Positions 52,325 through 61,259 of a stretch of DNA of 64,000 nt are shown in pieces. Below the pieces are notes generated by a model. The model searched no databases. It was given only the letters and a program-made list of their open reading frames with translations, and was not told the DNA's origin. Position 1 is the first letter of the stretch. Each line of letters begins with the position of its first letter. Both the position numbers and the translations under genes were made by a program. Source of the DNA: Archangium sp. (GTDB lineage: Bacteria; Myxococcota; Myxococcia; Myxococcales; Myxococcaceae); contig JAEUJS010000570.1 of NCBI GenBank assembly GCA_016792935.1, positions 1 through 64,000 of the forward strand. Reading direction: 5' to 3'.

Positions 52325-53128
52325 TTACCGCTCGAGTCGCCGTCGCGCGATGTCCGCGTAGTCCTCGTTCAACTCGACGCCGAAGTACACGCGACCGAGT
52401 GACGCAGCGACGACTCCGACCGTGCCTGCGCCGAAGAATGGATCCAACACGACTTCTCCGCGGCGCGTCGACGCCAGCACGCACGGCTCCACCAACTTCG
52501 GAGGAAACGTCGCGAAGTGCGCCTCGCGCAGCGGCTCGCTCTGAATCGTCCACACCGTGCGTCGCGACCGCTTCGTGCGTCCATCGACCGCCGGCTCCTT
52601 CACCGCATCGGCGTCGTAGAAATAGCGCTCGCTCTTCGAGAACAAGAACACGTACTCGTGCGCGCGCGTGGGGCGGTCCTTCACCGATTCCGGCTGCGGA
52701 TTGGGTTTGCTCCAGATGATGTCGCTGCGCAGGTACCAACCATCGGCCTGCAGCGCGAAGGCGAGCTTCCACGGCACGCCGATGAGGTCCTTCGGCTTCA
52801 ACCCCTTCGGAGTCGCCGCCCGATAGTTCATTCCCCGCGCGGGATTCTTCTTGTCCGCATCGCGCCAGGTGCGACCGCCGCTGGTGTACGAGTCACCGAT
52901 GTTGAGCCACAGCGTTCCGTTCTTCTTCAGCGTGCGTCGCACTTCGCGAAACACGTTCACCAGCTGCTCGAGGTACGCATCGACGGTGGGCTCCGCGCCG
53001 ATCTGCCCTTCGACTCCGTAGTCGCGCAGGCCCCAATACGGCGGCGAGGTGATGCACGCCTGAAACGACTCACCTGGAGTCGCCTTCAACACGCGCAAAC
53101 AATCACCGACGACGAAGCCACTCTTCAC
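52325..53128 (-). CDS. Beta-class N4/N6 DNA methyltransferase, solitary
   Basis: The enzyme has 267 residues. The motif order is that of beta-class methyltransferases: motif IV TSPPYWGLRDYG near residue 28, then EVRRTLKKNGTLWLNIGDSY, a target-recognition region with RPTRAHEYVFLFSK, and motif I DPFFGAGTVGVVA near 229 with VELNEDY. SPPY is typical of N4-cytosine but also occurs in N6-adenine enzymes. I chose GTG 53128, which overlaps the stop of the upstream DJ-1 gene (GTGA); the longer frame lies wholly inside that gene. No restriction endonuclease gene is near. Confidence 0.92.
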   Translation of the reverse strand: MKSGFVVGDCLRVLKATPGESFQACITSPPYWGLRDYGVEGQIGAEPTVDAYLEQLVNVFREVRRTLKKNGTLWLNIGDSYTSGGRTWRDADKKNPARGMNYRAATPKGLKPKDLIGVPWKLAFALQADGWYLRSDIIWSKPNPQPESVKDRPTRAHEYVFLFSKSERYFYDADAVKEPAVDGRTKRSRRTVWTIQSEPLREAHFATFPPKLVEPCVLASTRRGEVVLDPFFGAGTVGVVAASLGRVYFGVELNEDYADIARRRLER

Positions 53129-53898
53129 TGCAGCGCCTTCACCAACGCCTCCGCGACCGCGCGGGTGGAACCGGGATTCTGCCCGGTGATGAGCTTCCCG
53201 CTCACCTCGACGTGCGAGTTGAACGGAAACACGCTCACGTATTTCCCGCCGCTCTTCGCAGCGAGCTGGTCTTCGAGCGAGAAGGGCACGAGCTTCTGCT
53301 TGCCCGACAGCCACTCCTCCATGTTCGAGAGGCCGGTGACCGTTTTTCCGGCGAGCAGATACGTCCCATCCGCCAGCTTCACGTTCAGCAGCGCCGCGGG
53401 CCCGTGGCACACCGCCGACACGATGCCGCCGCGCTCGAAGATGGACCGCGTGAACTGCTGCAGCGGCTCGTTGTCGGGCAAGTCGAACATCGGCCCGTGT
53501 CCACCCGCGAAATAGATGGCGACGTAGTCCTCGGGCTTCACGTCATCGGGCGTCTTGCTGTGCTCGAGCCGCTGCATCACCTCGTCGGCGACGAACGCCT
53601 TGTTGCTCGGCTCTTCGCGGTCGTTGCTGCGCTCATCACACGGCGGAGCGCCACCGAGCGGGCTGACGAAATCCACCGCGAAGCCCGCGGCCGTCACGAC
53701 TTCGTAGAAGTGAGAGACCTCGGACAACCAATAACCGGTCTTCTCAGCCGACTTGCCGACGAAGCGGCCATTGCTGGTGACGACCACGAGAATCTTCCGC
53801 GGCGATTTCTCGGCGCTCGGAGCGGCCGGCCACTTCACCGGCCCCGTCGTCGCGCAGCCACTCAACAACACCGCCAACACCAGAACTGTTCTGCCCAT
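53125..53898 (-). CDS. Lipoprotein of the DJ-1/PfpI (Hsp31-like) family
   Basis: The protein has 257 residues. The lipobox LLSGC at Cys 15 predicts lipidation. The DJ-1 core begins with KILVVVTSNGRF and contains TGYWLSEVSHFYEVVTAAGF and the nucleophile Cys in AVCHGPAAL (near 162), with the catalytic Glu likely in the GYWLSEVSHFY helix, as in Hsp31-type glyoxalases and chaperones. Most of the family is cytoplasmic, so the lipobox is unusual. It is coupled to the DNA methyltransferase gene. Confidence 0.9.
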   Translation of the reverse strand: MGRTVLVLAVLLSGCATTGPVKWPAAPSAEKSPRKILVVVTSNGRFVGKSAEKTGYWLSEVSHFYEVVTAAGFAVDFVSPLGGAPPCDERSNDREEPSNKAFVADEVMQRLEHSKTPDDVKPEDYVAIYFAGGHGPMFDLPDNEPLQQFTRSIFERGGIVSAVCHGPAALLNVKLADGTYLLAGKTVTGLSNMEEWLSGKQKLVPFSLEDQLAAKSGGKYVSVFPFNSHVEVSGKLITGQNPGSTRAVAEALVKALQ

Positions 53899-53926
53899 GC
53901 GCGACGCGTATCAGTAGAGGAGCCGC

Positions 53927-54619
53927 ATGACGACTCGCCCATGGACGGTGAATCACCCTGGCCCGCTCACCAGGCGTGGAGACGGCCTGTGGACGGTCGA
54001 CGACTTCGTGCCGGGGCCGCGCTCGATTCCACGCCGCATGACGGTGGTGAAGCGCGACGACGGGCTGCTCTTCTACAACGCGGTGCCGGTGCCCGAAGCG
54101 ACGCTCGACGAGCTGCGCGCGCTCGGCACGCCGAAGCACCTCATTCTGCCGAACGAGTACCACGCGCTCGACGCACACGCGTTCGCGCTCAAGCTGAACA
54201 TCACGTCGTGGGCGAGCTCGGTCGCGGTCGCCGCGCTCGCGCCCAGAGGCATCACGGCGAGCGACATCTCGGGAATTCCGCCGCAGACCGGCCATCGCTG
54301 GTTCACGGTGCAGGGCTTTCGCACGCACGAGCAGGTCCTCGTCGCGAATGGAGCGCTCATCGCCGCAGACCTCTTCACCAATGTTCCGCACACCCGCGGC
54401 TTCGTCGGGCTCATCATGCGACTGGTCGGGTTCACCGCGCCGCAGCCGATTCTCCCCAAGCCCGTCCGCAAGCGCGTCGGTCGCGACCTGCCGAAGGTGA
54501 AGGCGCTCCTCGAAGAGCTCGCCGCGCTGCCCGAAGTCAAACAGCTCATCCCCTCACACGGGGACGTCTTCACGGGCGATTGCGCCGCTGCGCTGCGCTT
54601 CATCGCCGGCTCGCTCTGA
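53927..54619 (+). CDS. Metallo-beta-lactamase-like fold protein (degenerate)
   Basis: The protein has 230 residues. It follows the MBL beta-alpha pattern with FYNAVPVPEATLDELRALGTPKHLILPNEYHALDAHAF, where the usual HxHxDH is reduced to H-x-L-D, and IPSHGDVFTGD near the end. It resembles DUF4336-type proteins that keep the fold but only part of the metal site. The start is ATG 53927, 28 bases from the divergent DJ-1 gene. The stop codon is inside TGATCA (54617-54622). Confidence 0.75.
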   Translation: MTTRPWTVNHPGPLTRRGDGLWTVDDFVPGPRSIPRRMTVVKRDDGLLFYNAVPVPEATLDELRALGTPKHLILPNEYHALDAHAFALKLNITSWASSVAVAALAPRGITASDISGIPPQTGHRWFTVQGFRTHEQVLVANGALIAADLFTNVPHTRGFVGLIMRLVGFTAPQPILPKPVRKRVGRDLPKVKALLEELAALPEVKQLIPSHGDVFTGDCAAALRFIAGSL

Positions 54620-54712
54620 TCAGCAATTTCGCGCCAGATTCCTGACACCCCCCACAAACGGAGTTTTGACCGCGTTACATCTTCATCACTGGGGTGTGCG
54701 GAGGGCACACGG

Positions 54713-55795
54713 ATGAGTGGGAACCTGCTGATCGTCGACGACTCGACGCACAACCTCGAGATTCTCTCGACGCTGCTGTCTGCACACGGCCATCAGGTGC
54801 GCGTGGCGTCGGGGGGCTTCGAGGCGTTGCGGCTCGCGCGGCAGTCGACTCCCGACCTCGTGCTGCTCGACGTGCACATGCCCGACCTCGACGGCTTCGA
54901 GGTGTGCCGTGCGCTGCGTGAGACGTGGGACAGCTCGCAACTCCCCGTCGTCTTTCTTTCCGCGGCGCAGGACCCGGTGAATCGCGTGAAGGCGTTTCAG
55001 CTCGGCGCCATCGACTTCGTCAGCAAGCCCTTTCACTTTCCTGAGGTGCTCGCGCGGGTGGACACGCACCTCGAGCTCAAGCGCCGCACCGAAGAGCTCG
55101 AAGCCGCGAACGCCCGCCTGCGCGCCATCGAAGAGTCGCGCCGGCAGTTCATCACCGCGCTGGTGCACGACATCAAGAACCCGCTGACGCCGCTGATGAA
55201 GAACACCGAGTGGCTGCTCGACCAACCGCTCCCCGGCGGAGAAGCGGTCGAAGTGACGCGCGACCTGCACGTCGCCTCGCATCAGCTGCACCGCATGGTG
55301 GTCTCGCTGCTCGACGTCGCGCGGTCCGACGAACATCCGCTCACCACGCGCGCCACCACGCACTCGCTCGCGCAGTGGCTCGACGACGCGCTGTCGTTGA
55401 CGCGGTTGCAGCTGCGCTCACAGCCCGGTCGTCTGCAACTCGACGTGACCGACGCCGAGGCGAGCTTCGATGGAGCGCTGCTCGCGCGCGTGCTCCAGAA
55501 CCTCGTCGACAACGCGCTCAAGTACACGCCGCGCAAGTTGCCGGTGTCGGTGTCACTCTCGCGTGACGCAACGACGCTGCGCCTGGTGGTCGAAGACCGT
55601 GGCGCCGGCATTCGCCCCGAAGACCGTGAACGCATCTTCGGCGCCTGGACTCGCCTCCGAGAAGACGGAGGGAGCGGTCACGGCATCGGACTGTCGTTCT
55701 GTAAACATGCAGTGGAGGCGCACGGCGGGACGATTCGTGTCGAAGAAGCGGCACCTACTGGAGCGCGCTTCGTGGTCGAGCTGCCGTTGAACTGA
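54713..55795 (+). CDS. Receiver-histidine kinase hybrid protein
   Basis: The cytoplasmic protein has 360 residues. An N-terminal receiver domain (about 4-120, phosphoacceptor Asp in LVLLDVHMPD, Lys in VSKPFHF) is followed by a coiled coil, a HisKA domain with LVHDIKNPL (His near 151) and an ATPase domain with NLVDNALKYTP, DRGAGI and GHGIGLSFCK. The receiver-first order means the kinase output is controlled by phosphorylation from another kinase. It starts at ATG 54713. Confidence 0.94.
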   Translation: MSGNLLIVDDSTHNLEILSTLLSAHGHQVRVASGGFEALRLARQSTPDLVLLDVHMPDLDGFEVCRALRETWDSSQLPVVFLSAAQDPVNRVKAFQLGAIDFVSKPFHFPEVLARVDTHLELKRRTEELEAANARLRAIEESRRQFITALVHDIKNPLTPLMKNTEWLLDQPLPGGEAVEVTRDLHVASHQLHRMVVSLLDVARSDEHPLTTRATTHSLAQWLDDALSLTRLQLRSQPGRLQLDVTDAEASFDGALLARVLQNLVDNALKYTPRKLPVSVSLSRDATTLRLVVEDRGAGIRPEDRERIFGAWTRLREDGGSGHGIGLSFCKHAVEAHGGTIRVEEAAPTGARFVVELPLN

Positions 55796-55812
55796 TACAT
55801 CCTTCGGCCTCG

Positions 55813-56685
55813 ATGTTCAGGCACCCCGAAGACCGGCTCCCCGTTGCTCTCATCTGTGCGCTCTTCGCGGTCGACCTCTCGGTCTACTTCTTCGTCGAGC
55901 ACCCGCTGATCATCCTCGCGTACGCGGGGCTGAGCATGCTCCCCAAGGCGGGCATCTGCGCGTTCAACCACCACCACCAGCACGTCTCGACGTTCCACTA
56001 CGCGTGGGCGAATCGACTGCTCGAGTTCGTGTACGTGCTGCAGACCGGCGTCTCGAGCCAGGCGTGGGTGCTCCACCATTCGCTCGGTCACCACCTGCAC
56101 TATCTCGATCAAACGAAGGACGAGTCGAGGTGGGCGCGTGAAGACGGCTCGCGCATGGGCGAGTGGGAATACGCGTGGAAGACGACCATCACCGCGTATC
56201 CGCGCGCGTGGGGCGTCAGCGCGAAGCACCCGCGTCAGCGCAAAATCTTCCTCGTGATGGGGCTGATCAGCATCGCGCTGATCAGCGCGCTCGTGGCGTA
56301 CAAGCCGCTGGCGGGGAGCATCCTCTTCCTCGTGCTGCCGGTGCTGATGTTGTTCGGCACCGCGCTCGCGACGTGGGCGCATCACTCTGATCGCGGCACC
56401 GCCGACGACTTCGACGCGTGCAACAACATCCTCCAGCCCTTCTACAACACGCTCACCGGCAACCTCGGGTACCACACGGCGCACCACCACCGGCCGGGCA
56501 TGCACTGGTCGATGTTGCCGAAGCTGCACGCCGAGCTGGAGTCGAAGATTCCTGCCGACGCGTTCCGTGAGCCGGGGATTCCGTGGAAGTGGTTTGGCGC
56601 TTCTCCGCGCGCGGTCGCGCCGGGGAAGAGCGTGGAACCGCGGGTCACGAGTGACCAGCCTCCCGTGATTGACCCTGCGCGCTGA
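55813..56685 (+). CDS. Membrane fatty acid desaturase
   Basis: The protein has 290 residues and three His boxes that bind the di-iron centre: NHHHQH near 52, HHSLGHH near 95 and HTAHHH near 220. About four membrane helices surround them. It inserts a double bond (or hydroxyl) in acyl chains, using oxygen and an electron donor. It starts at ATG 55813, 17 bases after the hybrid kinase gene, so they may be co-transcribed. The acyl substrate and regiospecificity cannot be read from the sequence. Confidence 0.92.
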   Translation: MFRHPEDRLPVALICALFAVDLSVYFFVEHPLIILAYAGLSMLPKAGICAFNHHHQHVSTFHYAWANRLLEFVYVLQTGVSSQAWVLHHSLGHHLHYLDQTKDESRWAREDGSRMGEWEYAWKTTITAYPRAWGVSAKHPRQRKIFLVMGLISIALISALVAYKPLAGSILFLVLPVLMLFGTALATWAHHSDRGTADDFDACNNILQPFYNTLTGNLGYHTAHHHRPGMHWSMLPKLHAELESKIPADAFREPGIPWKWFGASPRAVAPGKSVEPRVTSDQPPVIDPAR

Positions 56686-56715
56686 TCGCAGCTCCGCACA
56701 CCTGCAGCCGCTGAG

Positions 56716-57906
56716 GTGCATGGAGCGCGTCTTGCTCTGGCAGGGTGCGTGGACCTCTCTGCTGCTCTCGATGAACGCGTGGCGCGCAAGGCGGTGCACC
56801 TGCTGCCGCAGCCCCAGTCCGCGCTGCGCCTGCGAAAGCTGGTGGCGGCGCCCAATCACACGCTGAAGGAAGTCGTCGCGGCGGTGATGCTCGACCCGAT
56901 GCTCGCGGCGGCGGTGATGCGCATCGCGAACTCGGCGGCGTATTCGCGCGGCAACGCGACGACGAGCCTCGCCTCGGCCGTGCAGCGCATCGGCGAGAAG
57001 GAACTGAGCCGCCTCGCGCTCGCCGCGGGTCTCGGGGCGGCGACGAACGCGGCGGGTCCGCTCCTCGAGGTGCGACGTGCGGCGATGACGCGCGCGCTGA
57101 CGTCAGCGGTGTTGTGTGAGCGATTGGCGAACCTCTTCGGGTTGGACCCGGAGACGATGTTCCTCGCCGGCCTGCTCCACGACGTCGGCGTGCAGGTCGC
57201 GCTCGGCACGCTGGAGCTCATCACCAGCCAGCACAAAGACACGCACCTCGCGCGTGCATCGGCGGAGTGGCTGGACCTCGCCAACAAGCACCACATCGAG
57301 CTGGGTGCGCTGCTCGGCGAGAAGTGGGGGCTGCCCGAGAAGGTGTGCGAGGCCATCGCCACGCATCACGCGCAGGGAGAGCTGAGCGCGGCCACCGCCC
57401 TGGTGCGGTTGTCTGATCAGCTCAGCAGCGCGCTCGACGCGGGGCAGGCGCTCACCGTCGAACACCACGCGCTCCTGTCTTTCGATGACGAGACGAAGAA
57501 GAGCGTCGTCGCGCGGCTGGTGACGCTGCCGGCGATGGTCGCCGCGCTGGCCGGAGATGATCCACTCCCGTCGTGCGTGTCCCTGGTGCTGTCGTCTGCG
57601 AAGCAGGAGAAGAAGGGCCCGTCGTTCTCGGCGCGCCTCGGCCGCGCGCGCACGGCGACGGTGACGGTGTTGTCGGCGACCGAGCTGCACATCGACGTCG
57701 CGGGCGGCATGAGCGCGAATCAAATCGAAGAGCTGGAAATCGCCACGCCGCAGGGTCCGCTGAAGTTGTGGGTACGCGTCGAGAGTGTGTCGGCTGCTGG
57801 AGACGGCCGCAGCCGCGCTGGAGCAGTGCCGTTTTCTCCGAGCCGTGAAGCGCTCGCGATGTTGGACGCGATGTCGAAGTCGGAACCGATGGAGCGTGCG
57901 GCATGA
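56716..57906 (+). CDS. HDOD-domain signalling protein
   Basis: The protein has 396 residues. The HDOD region (about 25-230) shows DPMLAAAVMRIANSAAYSRG, SLASAVQRIGEKELSRLAL, FLAGLLHDVGVQ and the helix around ATHHAQG. HDOD proteins replace HD phosphodiesterases in signalling and act in second-messenger or motility control. The last 100 residues (about 290-380) look like a PilZ-like beta barrel. The start is GTG 56716 or GTG 56749. The stop overlaps the next start (ATGA). Confidence 0.88.
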   Translation: MHGARLALAGCVDLSAALDERVARKAVHLLPQPQSALRLRKLVAAPNHTLKEVVAAVMLDPMLAAAVMRIANSAAYSRGNATTSLASAVQRIGEKELSRLALAAGLGAATNAAGPLLEVRRAAMTRALTSAVLCERLANLFGLDPETMFLAGLLHDVGVQVALGTLELITSQHKDTHLARASAEWLDLANKHHIELGALLGEKWGLPEKVCEAIATHHAQGELSAATALVRLSDQLSSALDAGQALTVEHHALLSFDDETKKSVVARLVTLPAMVAALAGDDPLPSCVSLVLSSAKQEKKGPSFSARLGRARTATVTVLSATELHIDVAGGMSANQIEELEIATPQGPLKLWVRVESVSAAGDGRSRAGAVPFSPSREALAMLDAMSKSEPMERAA

Positions 57907-58931
57907 GCGCGGCCAGGTCCGTGCGCCCGAAGGTGTCTCCGTACGAGCTGGCGCTCGATGAAGCGGCGGAGGCCGAGGCGGCCGACGCGGCTTCGCCCCG
58001 AGCGACTTCGCTCGAGAACCTGTTCGACGACGTGAGTGATGTCAGCGCGGAACAGCCGCTCTCGAGGTCGCCTTCCTCGAACAAAGCGACTGATCAGTCG
58101 AGTGACACGCCGCTCGAGGGCGCGGCCAACGACGACGTCGTGCGCGACGTGACGCCGGGCTCACCGAAGCGAGAGGTCCTCGCGTTCGATGGACGCCGGC
58201 CGTGGCCGTTGGGGCTGCCTTCGTTGCCGCAGGCGCTCACGGCGATCGTCGCCGAGGTCGAGATCGATGAGGCGTTGGAAGAGAGCCACCTCCGCGTGCT
58301 CACGCTGTTCCCGGAGTGGATGTTCGACGAAGCCCGTTCCGCCCTCGGAGGCGGAGCCAGCGAGGTCGCCTGGGCCGCGGCGAGCGCGTGGCGCGCCGTG
58401 GTGGCCAGAGATCACGCTGATCACCCCGTCGGGATCGACCTTCCCGCCTTGCTCGCGCTCACCGATGAGACGGTACAGGCGCGTGAGAAGTTGGTCGGTG
58501 CGTCGGCGTTCGCGCTCGACGGAGGCACGGCCAGTGAGGAACTGCTGAGCACGCTCGACGAGTGCATTGGCCGCTTCGTCGTGCTCGCGCGGCACCACGA
58601 ACGCACGCGCGTGAAGCCGGTGAGCGAGGCCACGAAGGTGTTGTCGGTCTCGTCGGAGCCCGAAGGCACCAGCCGCAAACTCATCCCGATGGCATTCGCG
58701 GCGTCGATGTTCTTCGCGGTGCTCTTTCATCTCGCGCGACTGCTGGTCGCTCCGAACACCAACGTGTGGATGGTGAACGGCTCACTCGAGAGTGGCCACG
58801 CGACGCTGGTTCCCGGTGGGCCTGAGGCGAGCGCCGCGGCACTGGAAGCGAAAATTTCTGAGCTGCGCGCGCAGCACATCATCGCGACGCAAGGGCCTGA
58901 CGGCCAGTGGTACCTCGAGAAGGAGCCTTGA
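57903..58931 (+). CDS. Acidic protein with one membrane helix, unknown function
   Basis: The protein has 342 residues. The first 90 residues are acidic and low-complexity. The middle is helical (LPQALTAIVAEVEIDEALEESHLRVL). A single membrane helix (about 257-277) is followed by about 65 residues with an ALEAKISELRAQHI coiled coil. ATG 57903 overlaps the HDOD stop; its stop overlaps the pilin-like start by one base (TGATG), so HDOD, this gene and the pilin gene are one operon. Confidence 0.75.
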   Translation: MSAARSVRPKVSPYELALDEAAEAEAADAASPRATSLENLFDDVSDVSAEQPLSRSPSSNKATDQSSDTPLEGAANDDVVRDVTPGSPKREVLAFDGRRPWPLGLPSLPQALTAIVAEVEIDEALEESHLRVLTLFPEWMFDEARSALGGGASEVAWAAASAWRAVVARDHADHPVGIDLPALLALTDETVQAREKLVGASAFALDGGTASEELLSTLDECIGRFVVLARHHERTRVKPVSEATKVLSVSSEPEGTSRKLIPMAFAASMFFAVLFHLARLLVAPNTNVWMVNGSLESGHATLVPGGPEASAAALEAKISELRAQHIIATQGPDGQWYLEKEP

Positions 58932-59737
58932 TGCGTCGCCGCGGCATGACGTTGGTCGAAATGATGATGGTGGTCGGCATCATTGGTTCGCTGGCGAGCC
59001 TCGCGCTCCCGTCGTTCCAGGAGATGCTGCGCAAGTCGAAGCGCGTCGAGCAGGAATCGATGCTCCGCGGCATCGAATTGTCGATTCGCACGCAGGTCGC
59101 GAATGAGACGCTCGGTGCGGCGAGCTACGGCGGCGCGTGGAATCCGGCGACGGCCCCCGGAACTTTCGTGAACTCGATGCCCGGTTGGCAGCAGTTCGGA
59201 ATCAACGTGGAAGGCAATCTTCGGTACTCGTATCAATTCGCGCTGACGACCGGCACGCCGACGAATCTCACCATCACCATCCGTGAGCTCGTCGATGGCC
59301 AGTACGTCTACCGCGTGCGCGAGTGGCAGATGTGCTCGTCGTGGACGTTGCTGAGCGACATGCGTGCAGGCGTCGCGGCCTTTCCGCCCCTGACTGCTGG
59401 GTGTGGCGGCGCCGGAGCTGGTGTCGCGTCAGGCTCCGGTTCGTCGGGCTCCGGTTCGTCGGGCTCCGGTTCGTCAGGCTCCGGTTCGTCAGGCTCCGGT
59501 TCGTCAGGCTCCGGTTCGTCGGGCTCCGGTTCGTCAGGCTCCGGTTCGTCGGGCTCTGGTTCGTCGGGCTCCGGTTCGTCGGGCTCTGGTTCGTCGGGCT
59601 CTGGTTCGTCGGGCTCCGGTTCGTCGGGCTCCGGTTCGTCGGGAAGCGGAAACGGGAACGGGAACGGGAACGGGAACGGGAACGCGAATGGTCACACGCA
59701 GGAATACGGCAGGGGCAACAACTCGAGGTTCCGGTGA
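58931..59737 (+). CDS. Type IV pilin-like protein with GSGSS repeat tail
   Basis: The protein has 268 residues. The prepilin signature RRRG-MTLVE with Glu at mature position 5 and the helix MMMVVGIIGSLASLALP mark a type IV pilin or pseudopilin. I chose ATG 58931 because the signature begins there. A short globular domain (to about residue 155) is followed by about 75 residues of GSGSS repeats, then GN dipeptides and HTQEYGRGNNSRFR. Such a tail is unusual for a pilin. It is translated as the third gene of an operon. Confidence 0.88.
   Translation: MRRRGMTLVEMMMVVGIIGSLASLALPSFQEMLRKSKRVEQESMLRGIELSIRTQVANETLGAASYGGAWNPATAPGTFVNSMPGWQQFGINVEGNLRYSYQFALTTGTPTNLTITIRELVDGQYVYRVREWQMCSSWTLLSDMRAGVAAFPPLTAGCGGAGAGVASGSGSSGSGSSGSGSSGSGSSGSGSSGSGSSGSGSSGSGSSGSGSSGSGSSGSGSSGSGSSGSGSSGSGSSGSGNGNGNGNGNGNANGHTQEYGRGNNSRFR
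59430..59641 (+). repeat. In-frame 15-base tandem repeat encoding GSGSS
   Basis: About 14 head-to-tail copies differ only at single third positions (TCG/TCA, TCC/TCT). They are followed at about 59649-59683 by a 6-base AACGGG repeat encoding GN. Slippage would change tail length without frameshift. Confidence 0.9.
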
Positions 59738-59739
59738 GG

Positions 59740-61158
59740 TCAGCGGGCGCACTTCGCGAGCTCGTCGAGCTTCGCGTGCAGCTTCGCGGCGACGGTGTCT
59801 TCGAGCGCGTGCGGCAATGACTCGAGCGCGCGCAGCTCGAGCGTGAGCGCCTCGCGACACAAGCCGGCCTGCGCCAACACGTCTGCGCTCATCGCCAACG
59901 CGCGCGCATTCGCCGGAGCGCGATACGCACGCCGCGCGAAATCGACAGACTCGTTGTTCTGACCGTTGGCCTTCGCGGCCACGGCGAGCTCGGCTCCGGC
60001 CGTCGGCTGCGACGAGTCGAGCTCGAGCACGGTCTTCAGCGCCGTCTCCTTCGCGCTCGCCGACGCCATGCCCAACAAGAGCCACGCATCGACGCGCCTG
60101 GGGTCCGTCAACGTCGCCTTCTCTGCCGCGGCCACTCGCGCCTCCGGGTCGCCACGCGTCGCGCTCACCTGCTCGAGCACCGCCACGTCGTTCGCGTCCA
60201 TCGACGAGGCGAGGTCGGCCTGCTCCGCCGCGCGCTTCCAGTCACCACGCAGCGCCGCGAGCCGCGAGAAGACCGCGTGCACTCGCGCGTCCGGCAGCGC
60301 CGACTCCGTGATGGCCAAGTCCATGCGGCTCAGCTCGATCGACTGCCCCGTGCTCCTTCCTTCGGCTCGGAACTTGTCGCTCGCGCTCGCCATCGACGCG
60401 GTCGTCAACTCGGGGAATGCCTTCTTCCACGCCGCGCTCGGCCCATCGCCCTTCGCCAACGCCTTCAAGAAGCCTTCGAACGCCGCGCGGTGTTCGTTCA
60501 CCAGAAAGTAGACCCAGAACCACGCGCTCGCGAGGCGGTGCTGCTCGAGGCCGGGCTTGTCCTTCTCGACTCCGGTCCACGCCCACAGCGACTCGACGGG
60601 AAGAATGTTCCACCGCTCGATGTCACCGAGCCGCACCTGGTTCGCTTTGCCGCGACGCGCGGTCTTCTCCTTCACGTCGAGCGTCACCGTCTCGAGATAC
60701 GACGCGAGTCCTTCGGCGACCCAGCGCGGCAGGCGACGAAAGACGCGCGCCGACAACAAGTGCGTCAGCTCGTGCAGCGTGCGCTCGAGCTGGGGATTCG
60801 ACGCGAGGATGTTGGCGTCGTCTTGAATCACGAAGAGCGGGCCGCGGAAGTCTTCGCTCCAGAAGCTCTGGTCAGTCCCCGCCACCGCGTTCAGCTGCGC
60901 ACCACTCGCGAAGAGCACCACTTCGATCGGCGCGGTCGAGAGCTCGGTCCCCTGCAACACCGGCAACACCGCCGAACGCGACATCTCGAGCTTGAGCATC
61001 GAGGCCTTCGCCTCTTCGGCTCCGAGGTTGGTCACCAACGAGAAGTGCGGAGAGACGACCTGCCGCCAGGTGTTACCTCCGTGTGACGCACATTCGGGAC
61101 TGACGGTCGCGCATCCACTGGCCAGCAGGGCGAGCAACGCTGTCGCGGCGGTCCTCAT
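59740..61158 (-). CDS. Gluzincin-type lipoprotein with TPR-like C-terminus
   Basis: The protein has 472 residues. I chose ATG 61158 because it starts a lipoprotein signal with lipobox LLASGC. The peptidase part (about 40-250) has HELTHLL, then WVAEGLASYLE in which the third zinc ligand Glu lies, as in DUF1570-like or basic-secretory peptidases. The last 200 residues are Ala-rich helical repeats like TPR units. It is 100 bases from the divergent tonB-type gene. Confidence 0.85.
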   Translation of the reverse strand: MRTAATALLALLASGCATVSPECASHGGNTWRQVVSPHFSLVTNLGAEEAKASMLKLEMSRSAVLPVLQGTELSTAPIEVVLFASGAQLNAVAGTDQSFWSEDFRGPLFVIQDDANILASNPQLERTLHELTHLLSARVFRRLPRWVAEGLASYLETVTLDVKEKTARRGKANQVRLGDIERWNILPVESLWAWTGVEKDKPGLEQHRLASAWFWVYFLVNEHRAAFEGFLKALAKGDGPSAAWKKAFPELTTASMASASDKFRAEGRSTGQSIELSRMDLAITESALPDARVHAVFSRLAALRGDWKRAAEQADLASSMDANDVAVLEQVSATRGDPEARVAAAEKATLTDPRRVDAWLLLGMASASAKETALKTVLELDSSQPTAGAELAVAAKANGQNNESVDFARRAYRAPANARALAMSADVLAQAGLCREALTLELRALESLPHALEDTVAAKLHAKLDELAKCAR

Positions 61159-61259
61159 CGAGCGGCGCCGAGTGTAACCGTCAGAGTGAAGACGTTTGTG
61201 ACGAATCCGGAACACAAGCGACACGCCGCTGCCCACCACTGTCTCTACACAGGCACTCG

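Noticed and set aside
53129-53410. N-terminal extension of the DNA methyltransferase
   Set aside because: The in-frame extension lies entirely within the DJ-1 gene, is Arg/Glu/Gly-rich, and GTG 53128 gives the normal family start with a GTGA overlap.
59430-59641. CRISPR-like array
   Set aside because: The repeats are contiguous 15-base units without spacers and are in a coding frame. The same holds for 4614-4740, 34936-35085 and 43010-43130.
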